DNA of 64,000 nucleotides from Nocardia sp. alder85J (lineage in GTDB: Bacteria > Actinomycetota > Actinomycetes > Mycobacteriales > Mycobacteriaceae), in NCBI RefSeq assembly GCF_020176955.2, contig NZ_JAIUCZ020000019.1, positions 1-64,000 on the forward strand. Reading direction: 5' to 3'. The position numbers were made by a program, and so were the translations under genes. Below are positions 28,304 through 37,169 of the stretch, piece by piece; position 1 is the stretch's first letter, and the number at the start of each line of letters is the position of its first letter. A model generated the notes under the pieces. That model was given only the letters and a program-made list of their open reading frames with translations, made no database searches and had not been told where the DNA came from.

Positions 28304-29191
28304 TTACACGAGTTTACGGGAGTGTCCCGAGTTACGGGTGTTACTTTTTGCTGTGTGTTCCGGGCGGTCGGTCCGTCGGCGGATCTCCGCGATCACCGCG
28401 TCGCTGAACGTCGGCCACGCCGCGCGGGCCCAATCGCCGAAATTCTCGTCGCTGAGCGCCACACACGCCACCCCGAGTATCGGATCGACCCACAGAAACG
28501 TTCCGGATTGGCCGAAATGACCGTAGGTTCCGGGCGAGTTGGCCGATCCGGTCCAGTGCGGAGTCTTGTGGTCTCGGAGCTCGAAGCCCAGACCCCAATC
28601 GTTGGGGCGCTGCGACCCGTAGCCGGGCAGCACGCCGTTGACCCCCGGGAATTGCACGGTGGTGGCCGCGGCCAGCGTTTCCGCGGTCACCAGGGCCGGA
28701 TTCACCAATTCACCGGCGAATGCCAGCAGATCGGCGAGCGAGCAGCGGGCGGCATGTCCGGCGGAGCCGGCCAGCACCGAGGATTTCATCCCGAGCGGCT
28801 CGAAGACCGCCTCCCGCAGATAATCCGGGAACGCGATGCCGGTCTGGTCGGTGAGGAATTGCGCCAGCACCTCGAATCCGGAACTGGAATAGATTCGCTT
28901 CGCTCCCGGCTCGGCCAGGATCACATTGGTGTCGAAGGCCAGCCCCGAGGTGTGGGCGAGCAGATGCCGCACGGTCGAGCCCGGCGGCCCGGCGGGCTGG
29001 TCCAGTTCGATCGCACCCTCCTCGACCGCGATCAGCACCGCATACGCCACAAGCGGTTTCGTCACCGACGCGAGCGCGTACACCCGCGTGTCGTCCCCCT
29101 CGGTGGCCACGATCCCCCGCGCGGTCACCACACCCGCGGCGGCATGCCGGACCGGCCACTGCCGAATCTGCTCCAGTGCTTGCACGGCCAC
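28304..29191 (-). CDS. Serine hydrolase, beta-lactamase / penicillin-binding-protein-like (class C fold)
   Basis: A 295-residue esterase/beta-lactamase-fold enzyme. The S-x-x-K motif is ALASVTKPLVAYAV. The Tyr-x-Ser-type motif is RIYSSSGFEVLAQFL, and the third motif is YGHFGQSGTFLWVD. There is no clear signal peptide, so it is probably cytosolic, like many actinobacterial esterases of this family. GTG starts at 29221, 29191 and 29185 are all possible; 29191 is chosen on length. It lies downstream of the APH-like kinase gene (66 bp) and upstream of DUF3145. Confidence 0.82.
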   Translation of the reverse strand: MAVQALEQIRQWPVRHAAAGVVTARGIVATEGDDTRVYALASVTKPLVAYAVLIAVEEGAIELDQPAGPPGSTVRHLLAHTSGLAFDTNVILAEPGAKRIYSSSGFEVLAQFLTDQTGIAFPDYLREAVFEPLGMKSSVLAGSAGHAARCSLADLLAFAGELVNPALVTAETLAAATTVQFPGVNGVLPGYGSQRPNDWGLGFELRDHKTPHWTGSANSPGTYGHFGQSGTFLWVDPILGVACVALSDENFGDWARAAWPTFSDAVIAEIRRRTDRPEHTAKSNTRNSGHSRKLV

Positions 29192-29257
29192 GAGCCTACG
29201 ACCCGCGCGTCCGCGCGCCACAGCCCGGTGCCCCCGGCGGCCGGGCGGCGAAAACCG

Positions 29258-30313
29258 TTACTCGATCAGACCGTTCGCCTGCTCGAACAGCTCCAGGGTG
29301 ATGGCGTGCAGGAAATCGCCGACCTGCTTCGGCGCCTTACCCGCGAAGGCGCGGGCGTAGGTGCCCTCCAGCACGATGCCGAGTTTGAAGCAGGCCAGCA
29401 CCGTGTACCAGGTGACGTGCGCGAGGTTGCGATCGGAGAACCGGCCGTACTCGGCGATCATCTCGGCGGCGGTGGGCAGGCCGCCCACCGTGCCCAGCGT
29501 GCCGAACAGCCCCGCGCCCGCGGTGCCCGGCTCCGACCGGGTGGCCAACTGCCAGCCCAGATCCAGCAGCGGGTCACCGATGGTCGACATCTCCCAGTCG
29601 ACCAGCGCGGCGACCTCCGGCCGGTCGTAGCGGAACATCACGTTGGCCAGATGGCAGTCGCCGTGCAGGATGCCCGGCGACCATTCCAGCGGGCGGTGCC
29701 GTTCCAGCCAGTCGCCGACGCGCCGCACACCCGGGATCTCCGGGCGGGGATAGCCGTCGTTGGCGGCGTAGGAATCGAGTTCGGACAACCACCGCGGCAC
29801 CTGCCGTTCCAGGAAACCGTCCGGCTTTCCGTAGTCGGTCAGCCCGAGAGCGACGTAGTCCACCGATCCGAGCCGGGCGATCGCCTCCACCGCGGACAGG
29901 CCCATCCGGCGGCGGACCTCCGCGTCACCGGCGTACAGCGGGGGCAGTTCGGTCTGCGGGTTGAACCCGTGAATCGGCTCCATGAGATAGAAGACCGCGC
30001 CCAGCACCGATTCGTCGGTGCACGCGGCGATCACCCGCGGCGCGCGGACATCGGTGCCCGCCAGCGCCCCGAGCAGCCGCGCCTCCCGGCGGATCACGTC
30101 GTTGCTCTTGGCGCGCAAGTGTTTCGGGCCCCGGCGCAACACGTATTCGCGACCGCCGCGCCGGAAACGGAGCATCACGTTCTGGGTGCCGCCGCCGAGT
30201 GCGGCCACCTCCTCGAAGTCGCCGCCGGGCAGGCCCTGCTCCGCCATCCAGGCCCCCACCACCGCGAAATCCACGACTTCCCGGTCGACACCGGCCGGTT
30301 GCACCACAGTCAT
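29258..30313 (-). CDS. Aminoglycoside-phosphotransferase-fold (APH/ACAD10-like) kinase
   Basis: A 351-residue protein kinase-like phosphotransferase of the group often found with acyl-CoA dehydrogenases. It has the Gly-rich LGGGTQNVMLRFRRGGREYVLRRGP, the catalytic loop GILHGDCHLANVMF and the metal-binding LVDWEMSTIGDPLLDLGW. Substrates in this branch may be hydroxyacyl-CoAs or small alcohols rather than antibiotics; specificity is not evident. The start at ATG 30313 (MTVVQPAG) is uncertain, and 30361 or 30334 are alternatives. It is divergent from pabAB; the gap contains a perfect 24-bp palindrome. Confidence 0.82.
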   Translation of the reverse strand: MTVVQPAGVDREVVDFAVVGAWMAEQGLPGGDFEEVAALGGGTQNVMLRFRRGGREYVLRRGPKHLRAKSNDVIRREARLLGALAGTDVRAPRVIAACTDESVLGAVFYLMEPIHGFNPQTELPPLYAGDAEVRRRMGLSAVEAIARLGSVDYVALGLTDYGKPDGFLERQVPRWLSELDSYAANDGYPRPEIPGVRRVGDWLERHRPLEWSPGILHGDCHLANVMFRYDRPEVAALVDWEMSTIGDPLLDLGWQLATRSEPGTAGAGLFGTLGTVGGLPTAAEMIAEYGRFSDRNLAHVTWYTVLACFKLGIVLEGTYARAFAGKAPKQVGDFLHAITLELFEQANGLIE

Positions 30314-30433
30314 GCCGACATTCTGCCCCATACCCGTTTCCGAACTGAAGGCATCCGCCATCAATAGTCCGTGCCGACCGGTCCGGCGCACCGGCTACGG
30401 TGACGACATGCTCGCGGCGCACATCCCGACACA

Positions 30434-30457
30434 CGTTTCGGCGGTACCGCCGAAACG
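30434..30457. promoter_or_regulatory. Perfect 24-bp palindrome between the APH-like gene and pabAB
   Basis: The half site CGTTTCGGCGGT is followed directly by its exact complement, with no spacer. It lies 96 bp before the pabAB start in a divergent intergenic region. It may be an operator or a cruciform-prone site. No regulator is adjacent. Confidence 0.4.
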
Positions 30458-30552
30458 CCGCCCCACCGGGGCATCGCCGGGTTCCGCCCGCCCCGGCACC
30501 CTCGGTCCGGCGATCCGGCTACCGTCCGCGCGGGCAGGCGACCGGAGATCCG

Positions 30553-33072
30553 GTGCGCACTGAGGCGGGCCGGCGGATCCGCACGTTGCTGGTGGACAAC
30601 TACGACTCGTTCACCTACAACCTGTTTCAGCTGATCGGGACCGTGAACGGTTGCGCCCCGACCGTGGTGCGCAACGACGAGATCGATCCGGCAGTGCTCG
30701 ATTTATCCGGTTACGACAATGTCGTGATCTCACCGGGACCCGGGCGGCCGGATGTGGCCCGGGACTTCGGTATCTCGCGGCATCTCGTCGAGTCCGCGGA
30801 GCTGCCGCTGCTCGGGGTGTGTCTCGGGCATCAGGGCATCGTGCTCGCGGCGGGCGGTGAGGTGGTCACCGCGCCCGTGCCCCGCCACGGATTCCCCGAC
30901 CGGATCCGCCACGACGGGCGCGACCTGTTCGAGGGACTGCCCGCCGACTTCACCGCGGTCCGCTACCACTCACTGTGCGCGGCAACGCCACTGCCCGCGG
31001 CGCTGGAGGTGACGGCGACCGCCGACGACGGCGTGATCATGGGGGTACGGCATCGGACCCGCCCCCAGTGGGGTGTGCAGTTCCACCCGGAGTCGGTCTC
31101 CAGCGAGCACGGCGCCGCCCTGCTGCGCAATTTCGCCCGGTTGACCGAGCGATATTCCGCCGAGCGGACCGGTCGTCGTGCCGCCCGCTCCCCTGGCCGT
31201 ACGCCCGCGCCGACCGTCCCGGCGCCGCCCGCCGAGCGGCCGGTCCGCCGATTCGAGGTGCGGCACGAGGTGCTCGGCGCGGCGGTGGACGCCGAGGCGA
31301 CGTTCGGGCGGTTGTACGCGGCCGCGTCCACGGCCTTCTGGCTGGACAGCGCGCTGGCCGAGCCCGGCGCGGGACGGTTCTCCTTCCTCGGCGACGCGGC
31401 GGGGCCCGCCGCCGAGGTGGTCCGGTACCGCGTCGGCGACGGCCTGGTGCGGGTGCGCACCCACGACGGCGAACGCCGGGTGCCGGGCACCGTGCTCGAC
31501 TACCTGGCCACCGAGCTGAGCCATCGGCAGATCGAATTCCCGGACGTCCCTTTCGATTTCGCAGGCGGCTACGTCGGCTACCTGGGTTACGAGGTGAAGG
31601 CCGACTGCGGCGCCGCGGCCGCCCACAGATCACCCACCCCGGACGCGATGTGGGTGTTCGCCGACCGCTTCGTGGCGATCGACCACCACGCCGGCCGCAC
31701 CCACCTGATCGCCCTCTGCGAACCGGAAAGCGATGCCGCACAACAGCTGTGGCTGACCGACACCCGCGCTGTCCTGGAGTCCGCACTCGAGCTGTCGCGT
31801 GCCGGGCACGCTGCCGATCCCGGACGACCGGACCCGGCCACAGCGGACGCGGCCGGCGGCGAGCCCTCCGCAGCAGGCGATCGCCGAGGACCGACTGCCC
31901 CGGCAGGCGACGGTGCCCGCGACAGATCGACCGGCAGCCCGGAACCGGAAGCAGTGGCCCACCCGACGACGACCGTGGCATCCGAGGCGGGCAGCGACCG
32001 AACGCAGACGACCGTGGACCTCGTCACCGGTTTCGCGCCCGTGGATTCCGAGGCGGTGGCGGCGAGTCTCACCCGGGGCCGGGCCCGGTACCTCGCCGAT
32101 ATCGCCGATATCCATGCCGCGCTGCGGGCCGGGGAGACCTACGAGGTGACGCTCACCGACCAGCTCACCGTGGTGGATCCGGGTGTCGCGTGCCCGGCCG
32201 CCCCGGTCGCAACCACCCCGAACCCGGCCGCCACCGGGGAGCGGCCCGGTTCGTGCAGTTCGCCTGCGGCGGCGGCGCATTCACCCGGGGACGGCGAGGG
32301 CATGGCCGAGGCGGCGGCGGTGTACCGGGCGCTGCGGCAGGCGAATCCGGCGCCCTATGCGGCGTTGCTGCGGTTCGAGGAGCTGGATGTCGCCTGTTCC
32401 TCGCCGGAGCGGTTTCTGAAGGTGGGGCGGGATCGGGAGGTGGAGAGCAAGCCGATCAAGGGGACCGCGCCGCGGGGGCGGGATGCCGAGGCGGACGAAA
32501 CGCTGCGCCGCGCACTGGAACTCGATCCGAAGACGCGGGCCGAGAATCTGATGATCGTGGATCTGCTGCGCAACGATCTGGGCCGGGTGTGCGAGCTGGG
32601 CAGCGTGTACGTGCCGGAGCTGATGGCGGTCGAGACCTATGCCACGCTGCACCAGTTGGTGTCGACGGTGCGGGGGCGGCTGCGGCCGGGGATCGGCGTG
32701 ATCGATTGCCTGCGTGCGTGTTTCCCGGGCGGGTCGATGACCGGGGCGCCCCGGTCGCGCACCATGGAGATCATCGACGCGCTGGAGACCGAGGCCCGGG
32801 GGGTGTATTCCGGCACGCTCGGCTTCCTCGGGCTGGGAGGTACGGCCGATCTGAACATCGTCATCCGCACCGCGGTCCGGCACGACGGCCGCTGGCGGAT
32901 CGGGGCCGGGGGCGCGATCGTGCTGGATTCCGAGGCGGAGGCAGAATTCCACGAGATGACCCTCAAGGCCGCGGCGCCGCTGCGGGCGGTGCGCGGTCAG
33001 GTCAGCCAGGCGCCCACCGGCGGCGGGATCCAGCCGGGGTCGCGGCCGAACCAGCCGGCCAGCCGGTCGTAG
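30553..33072 (+). CDS. pabAB: Fused aminodeoxychorismate synthase (PabA-PabB)
   Basis: An 839-residue fusion that makes 4-amino-4-deoxychorismate, the p-aminobenzoate precursor. Residues about 10-205 are a class I glutamine amidotransferase (VDNYDSFTYNLFQLIG; nucleophile in LLGVCLGHQGI; FHPESVSSEHG). The chorismate-binding part has the PabB rather than TrpE features: ETYEVTLTDQL, and KPIKGTAPRG with the catalytic lysine. CSSPERFLKV, CFPGGSMTGAPR and the C-terminal IGAGGAIVLDSEAEAEFHE are present. Two Ala/Pro/Gly-rich insertions (about residues 416-486 and 545-580) interrupt the PabB part. The start GTG has CGGAG upstream. The last 25 residues overlap the next gene antisense and look like read-through of a lost stop. 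Confidence 0.9.
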   Translation: MRTEAGRRIRTLLVDNYDSFTYNLFQLIGTVNGCAPTVVRNDEIDPAVLDLSGYDNVVISPGPGRPDVARDFGISRHLVESAELPLLGVCLGHQGIVLAAGGEVVTAPVPRHGFPDRIRHDGRDLFEGLPADFTAVRYHSLCAATPLPAALEVTATADDGVIMGVRHRTRPQWGVQFHPESVSSEHGAALLRNFARLTERYSAERTGRRAARSPGRTPAPTVPAPPAERPVRRFEVRHEVLGAAVDAEATFGRLYAAASTAFWLDSALAEPGAGRFSFLGDAAGPAAEVVRYRVGDGLVRVRTHDGERRVPGTVLDYLATELSHRQIEFPDVPFDFAGGYVGYLGYEVKADCGAAAAHRSPTPDAMWVFADRFVAIDHHAGRTHLIALCEPESDAAQQLWLTDTRAVLESALELSRAGHAADPGRPDPATADAAGGEPSAAGDRRGPTAPAGDGARDRSTGSPEPEAVAHPTTTVASEAGSDRTQTTVDLVTGFAPVDSEAVAASLTRGRARYLADIADIHAALRAGETYEVTLTDQLTVVDPGVACPAAPVATTPNPAATGERPGSCSSPAAAAHSPGDGEGMAEAAAVYRALRQANPAPYAALLRFEELDVACSSPERFLKVGRDREVESKPIKGTAPRGRDAEADETLRRALELDPKTRAENLMIVDLLRNDLGRVCELGSVYVPELMAVETYATLHQLVSTVRGRLRPGIGVIDCLRACFPGGSMTGAPRSRTMEIIDALETEARGVYSGTLGFLGLGGTADLNIVIRTAVRHDGRWRIGAGGAIVLDSEAEAEFHEMTLKAAAPLRAVRGQVSQAPTGGGIQPGSRPNQPASRS

Positions 33073-33608
33073 GCGGGCGCGGCCGGATCCACGGGTATCT
33101 CGGCGCCGAATGCCTGGTCGGGCCCGCGGATTTCGGGTCTCAGCAGGGGGCGGGACCAGGCCAGGCTGTGGTCGGCGAGCGCGTCGTCGAGTACCACCCG
33201 GGCGCCGGTGGCCTGCGCGAGATCCCAGGTGTGCACGGTGGATTCGGCGATCTGCTGGTCCAGCCGGCTGCGCAGCGGGGCGGTGCCGCCGCCCGGGACG
33301 GGCACCGGGCGGATGGGGTCGGCGGCCCGCCAGATCGTGAGGACCTCCTCCGCGCCGACGCGGAACTGCGTCAGCCGGTCGGCGCTCAGCGAGCCGGCGG
33401 GGGCGGCCCAATCGGCCGTCCCGCCATGCGCGGAGATCGCGAAATTGCGCAGGTCCTGCCCGATGACGTGGGCCAGGAGATCCCGCACGGACCAACCGAT
33501 GCAGGGGGTGGGCAGATCGTCCTGGTCGTCGCGGGCGATCGCGATCACTGCCGCCATCTGGGTCAGCGCGCGCTCCAACAGGGCGAGGGTCGCATCGGTG
33601 TCCGCCAC
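32997..33608 (-). CDS. TIGR03086 / mycothiol-dependent maleylpyruvate isomerase-fold (DinB-like) protein
   Basis: A 203-residue protein of the DinB-like metal-binding superfamily. The N-terminal LERALTQMAAVIAIARDDQDDLPTPCIGWSVRDLLAHVIGQ gives the hallmark T-P-C-x-x-W-x-V-R-D-L-x-x-H, with the histidine as a metal ligand; a second ligand stretch is DQQIAESTVHTWDLAQATG. The start is GTG at 33608. It converges with pabAB, and its last 25 codons (YDRLAGWFGRDPGWIPP, typical of the family) lie antisense to the pabAB tail. Function beyond the mycothiol-linked fold is unknown. Confidence 0.82.
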   Translation of the reverse strand: MADTDATLALLERALTQMAAVIAIARDDQDDLPTPCIGWSVRDLLAHVIGQDLRNFAISAHGGTADWAAPAGSLSADRLTQFRVGAEEVLTIWRAADPIRPVPVPGGGTAPLRSRLDQQIAESTVHTWDLAQATGARVVLDDALADHSLAWSRPLLRPEIRGPDQAFGAEIPVDPAAPAYDRLAGWFGRDPGWIPPPVGAWLT

Positions 33609-33729
33609 GCCCCCGATTGTGCCCCCGTCCCCCGGCTCGACCCGGAAATCCGGAACCGATCGGGACACAACAAGACGGAAATGAGACGCATCCGTGATCT
33701 CGGCGCCGGGGCCCGGCCCGGCGCTTACC

Positions 33730-34548
33730 ATGGGCGCGGTGGCCATCGATCCGCTGCTGACGAACCGGCAGAACTGGGACGCGCGCGCTCCCATCCACGC
33801 CGCCAGCCGCTTCTACCTCGAACCCGATTCGGGGTACTGGTTCGCGCCGTTCGAGTGGGACGCGCTCGGTGACGTCCGCGATCGCGACGTCCTGCACCTG
33901 CAATGCCATCTCGGGACGGAGACGGTCGAATTCGCCCGCCGCGGCGCCCGCGCGGTGGGGCTGGACTTCTCCCCCGAATCGGTCCGGCACGCCCGCGAAT
34001 TGTCCGGCGGCACGGTCGAATACGTGTGCTCGGACGTGTACGAGGCGCGAGCGGCGCTGGGCGGCAGGCGTTTCGACATCGTGTACACCGGCAAGGGCGC
34101 GCTGTGCTACCTCCCGGACCTGACGGCGTGGGCCCAGGTGGTGGCGGACCTGCTGCGGCCCGGCGGGTTGCTGTACCTCGTGGAATTCCATCCGCTGCTG
34201 CACGCCCTCGGCCCCACCCCGCCCTCGGGCAGCGACGCGAGCGCGCTCGCACTGCGCGACGACTACCTGGAGGGCCGCGGCGCGCAACTGCGCGACAGCG
34301 ACCACACCTACACCGACGGCCCCGGCCTCACCACCGCCACCGAGGTCTACGAGTGGCGGCACGGGCTCGGTGAAGTCGTCACCGCACTGCTCACCGCCGG
34401 GCTGCGCATCACCGGCCTCACCGAAACCGATCTACTGCCCTGGCCGCGCTTCCCGCAGATGGTCCGCACCGCCGACGGCTGGTGGCGGCTGCCGACAGCC
34501 GACCCGATCCTCCCGCTGCTGTACGGCCTGATCGCCACCGCGTCCTGA
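33730..34548 (+). CDS. Class I SAM-dependent methyltransferase
   Basis: A 272-residue methyltransferase with a Rossmann-like SAM domain: motif I VLHLQCHLGTETVEFARRGA (the usual E/D-x-G-x-G is replaced by Q-C-H-L-G, as in a known actinobacterial subgroup), then VGLDFSPESVRHAREL, and VEYVCSDVYEA for the adenine pocket. FDIVYTGKGALCYLPDLTAW is motif IV-like. The substrate is unknown. The start at ATG 33730 has only a weak ribosome-binding site, and a GTG 12 bp further is possible. It stands alone, divergent from the DinB-like gene. Confidence 0.84.
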   Translation: MGAVAIDPLLTNRQNWDARAPIHAASRFYLEPDSGYWFAPFEWDALGDVRDRDVLHLQCHLGTETVEFARRGARAVGLDFSPESVRHARELSGGTVEYVCSDVYEARAALGGRRFDIVYTGKGALCYLPDLTAWAQVVADLLRPGGLLYLVEFHPLLHALGPTPPSGSDASALALRDDYLEGRGAQLRDSDHTYTDGPGLTTATEVYEWRHGLGEVVTALLTAGLRITGLTETDLLPWPRFPQMVRTADGWWRLPTADPILPLLYGLIATAS

Positions 34549-34623
34549 CCGATACCCCCGTCGGACAACCACTCCCGCTCGCCCGGCACACACCACCGGA
34601 TCGGCTCATCCGCCCGGCGCGGA

Positions 34624-34986
34624 CTACCCCACCCGGTGCCCGGCCGCGCGCAACACCTCCGTCGCCTCGTCCTGCCGATGATCGGGCACCAGCACGAGAT
34701 CGGCATGGTAGGTCGAGGCGACGAACACCGGGATGCGGGCCTCGGCCAGCGGCGCCACCAGTGCGGCCAGCGCGCCGGGATGATCATGTCCGCGGCCGTT
34801 GTCGCCGCCGTAGAAACCGATCCAGCGTTCCCCGTCGCCCCACGGCGGCGCCTCGCGGACCACGGTCAGGCCCTCGGGGGCCCGGACCAGCGCCACCCAC
34901 TCGTCGTCCTCCGGGAAGGTCGCGGTGGGCAGGTGGTCGACGGCGAACCGGTTGGGCACCACCTGGAGACGCTGGGTCACGGTCAT
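34624..34986 (-). CDS. ACT-domain protein (CASTOR/ACT type)
   Basis: A 120-residue protein with two ACT-like halves: LQVVPNRFAVDHLPTATFP followed by VALVRAPEGLTVVREA, then HPGALAALVAPLAEARIPVFVASTYHADLVLVPDHR, the usual ACT_7 end. Such proteins bind amino acids allosterically; the ligand is unknown. The ATG (34986) overlaps the stop of the acyltransferase gene (ATGA), so translation is coupled, and it is the last gene of a four-gene unit. Confidence 0.8.
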   Translation of the reverse strand: MTVTQRLQVVPNRFAVDHLPTATFPEDDEWVALVRAPEGLTVVREAPPWGDGERWIGFYGGDNGRGHDHPGALAALVAPLAEARIPVFVASTYHADLVLVPDHRQDEATEVLRAAGHRVG

Positions 34987-36242
34987 GGCGTCATCGTAGG
35001 CGGCGCCTGTGCGCGCCGGGCCGAGCGCCCGGCGAACCGGTTCATGATCGGCAGATCGACCCAGTGGTACAGCGCCGCCGCGGCGGCCGTCGCCAGCACC
35101 AGGGTCAGCAGCGCGAATCCGGCCCAGCCCAGGATGCCGAACTCCCTGCCGCCGATGAGGAATCGGGTGACCAGCACCATCACCGGGAACTGGATCAGGT
35201 AGAAGGCGTAGGAGATGTTGCCCAGCCACACCACGCCGGGCCGGGAGTTGAGCCCCGGGATGCCGCGCAGGTCGCGGACCGCCAGCGTGGCGACCACCGC
35301 CGCCGTCGGCGCCACCAGCAGCGCCGACATCTTGAAGTCGATCGGCACCACCCAGGTCGCGGCGTAGCAGACCACCAGGGCCAGCAGCGGCGGCGCCAGA
35401 CGCGTACTGTGCCAGCGTCCTTCGAGCACCATGCGCGCGGTCAGCACACCCAGGAAGAACTCCGGCAGCCGCGCCGGCGGGAAGGTGTAGCCCAGCCAGT
35501 ACGACTGCGCCACCGGGATGTCCGGCTGCGCGAACCAGGCCTGCGAGGCGTGCAGCTCGAAATGCGGTGAGCTGTCGCCGGGTACGAGCCGGGGCGCGAA
35601 GGCGTTCGCGATGCCCTTGGGCCCCGGCACCCAGAGATAGAAGGCCGCGTGCAGCGCGAGCACGGCCACCACCAGCAGCACCGCCGCGAGCAGCAGCCGC
35701 CGCGTCGGGATCCGCCGCACCAGCGGCAGCAGCAGCGGAAAGCTGAGGTAGAACAGCATTTCCGAGCACAGCGACCAGGACGGGACGTTGAGCCCGCCGA
35801 CCGTGCTCCACTTCGGCACCCAGGCGTGCACGAGCAGCAGATTCGGCAGCCACACCACCAGCCGGTGCAGCGGCACCCCGGCCACGACCACGAAGGCGGC
35901 GGCCGCCACCAGATGGGTCGGATAGATCTTCAGCACCCGCCGCCGGTAGAACAGCTTCACCGACATCCCCGGCTTGTACGACCAGTAGATGATGAAGCCC
36001 GACAGCACGAAGAAGAAGGTGACCCCCGCGGCCCCCAGCTGCATCGGCATCCACTCGTGGATGTGCCGGAACAGCTCGGACTTCTGGAACGGGTATACCG
36101 GCAGGAACACCAGGGCGTGCAACACGAAGACCGCGAACGCCGCCCACCACCGCGCGCCGGTCAGCGACGGAAGCGCGGGCCGCCGCTGCTCGACGCCGGC
36201 GGTCACCACCGGCGCGGGCAGCACCTCCGGCGGGCGTGTCAT
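34983..36242 (-). CDS. Membrane acyltransferase, OafA/acyltransferase-3 family
   Basis: A 419-residue integral membrane O-acyltransferase with about 10 hydrophobic segments. The N-terminal TGARWWAAFAVFVLHAL with the conserved histidine, the GAAGVTFFFVLSGFIIYWSY stretch and the FYRRRVLKIYPTHL loop are family hallmarks; SWSLCSEMLFYLSFPLLLP is the second conserved block. Members acylate sugars or lipids at the outer face. It overlaps the upstream SGNH gene by four bases and the downstream ACT gene by four bases. Some family members carry an SGNH domain fused at the C-terminus; here that function is a separate secreted protein. Confidence 0.9.
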   Translation of the reverse strand: MTRPPEVLPAPVVTAGVEQRRPALPSLTGARWWAAFAVFVLHALVFLPVYPFQKSELFRHIHEWMPMQLGAAGVTFFFVLSGFIIYWSYKPGMSVKLFYRRRVLKIYPTHLVAAAAFVVVAGVPLHRLVVWLPNLLLVHAWVPKWSTVGGLNVPSWSLCSEMLFYLSFPLLLPLVRRIPTRRLLLAAVLLVVAVLALHAAFYLWVPGPKGIANAFAPRLVPGDSSPHFELHASQAWFAQPDIPVAQSYWLGYTFPPARLPEFFLGVLTARMVLEGRWHSTRLAPPLLALVVCYAATWVVPIDFKMSALLVAPTAAVVATLAVRDLRGIPGLNSRPGVVWLGNISYAFYLIQFPVMVLVTRFLIGGREFGILGWAGFALLTLVLATAAAAALYHWVDLPIMNRFAGRSARRAQAPPTMTP

Positions 36243-37159
36243 CGAAGGTACCTGTCGTACAAGGCATTCGCGGTCACGGCGTCACCGCGCGTGGACGGAT
36301 GGAACGGCAGCCCGGCGACGTCGGTGCGCGGATCGAACACCCCGTTGAGCCACGGCTCGGCGGCGCACAGTCCGTGCCCGGTGGTCAGCGCGCGGGCGTC
36401 GAAGAAGTCCAGCCCGAGCAGCTGGGCGGCCTCCCGCTGGGCCTTGTCGATGCGATCGAAGTACACGATCACCGCCCGCCCGCGCGGCTGGATGAACGGG
36501 GCCACCCCGAGAATGCTCAGGCAGACCGTGTCCTGGCCCGGCGGCAGGATCTCCGGGTAGCCGACGATCACGATCTTCGCGGCGGGTGCGTAGTAGCGGA
36601 TGTACGTCACCGCGGCGGTGATTCTTTCGGCGTACACGGCGCCGGTCACCCCGTTCACGTCGGGAATCCGGCCCTGCTCCACCGCGTCCAGCCCGCAACC
36701 GCGGATCAGGTCGAACACGCACTGCTGCAACCCGTACCAGAGCGTCTGGTTGCTGTCGCCCCAATGGTCGTCGAGACCCAGTTGCAGGGTCACCAGTTTG
36801 GTCGCCGGGCCGAAGGCCCGGTCCTGGTCGGCCTGGAGCACTTCCGCGGCGAGGGTGTAGCCGGGACCGCTGTCGATGGAGGCCCCCGAACAGGACGGAT
36901 TGACGACCTCGCCGGGCCCCTGGGGTCCCATCAGACGACTCAGCTGCGCGGGCCACGAGGTGCTGCCGCGCACACAGACGTCGCCGCGGGACTGCGGGTC
37001 CCAGCCGTTGGCGGTGTACGAATCACCCAGCACCACAACCTGTTTGCCGGCGGGCACCGGATCCGCGTGTGCCGCGGTGAAAACCGTCGCCGAGGCGGCG
37101 AGCGCGAGCGCCGCCGCGCATCCCCGGCGCAGCGCCGCGCCGAATACTGCCGATCCCAT
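36239..37159 (-). CDS. Secreted SGNH/GDSL-family hydrolase
   Basis: A 306-residue exported esterase-like protein. A signal peptide (CAAALALAASATVFTAAHA-D) is followed by block I VVVLGDSYTANG with the nucleophile serine. LVTLQLGLDDHWGDSNQ is block III-like, and PFHPSTRGDAVTANALYDRYL carries the C-terminal Asp/His pair. Several cysteines (CVRG, CSGAS, CVFDLIRGCG, GLCAAEP) suggest disulfides as in Streptomyces scabies esterase-type folds. ATG 37159 (or GTG 37162) follows GAGGG. It overlaps the acyltransferase gene by four bases and lies 10 bp after the lipoprotein gene. Confidence 0.88.
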   Translation of the reverse strand: MGSAVFGAALRRGCAAALALAASATVFTAAHADPVPAGKQVVVLGDSYTANGWDPQSRGDVCVRGSTSWPAQLSRLMGPQGPGEVVNPSCSGASIDSGPGYTLAAEVLQADQDRAFGPATKLVTLQLGLDDHWGDSNQTLWYGLQQCVFDLIRGCGLDAVEQGRIPDVNGVTGAVYAERITAAVTYIRYYAPAAKIVIVGYPEILPPGQDTVCLSILGVAPFIQPRGRAVIVYFDRIDKAQREAAQLLGLDFFDARALTTGHGLCAAEPWLNGVFDPRTDVAGLPFHPSTRGDAVTANALYDRYLR

Positions 37160-37169
37160 CACGACGCCC

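Noticed and set aside
28295..30367. 690-codon plus-strand open frame across the serine hydrolase and APH-like genes
   Set aside because: Spans two clear minus-strand genes with catalytic motifs; no recognisable product of its own.
30553..33072. Anthranilate synthase (TrpE-G fusion)
   Set aside because: The KPIKGT lysine and the ETYEVTLT stretch are PabB features, not TrpE ones.
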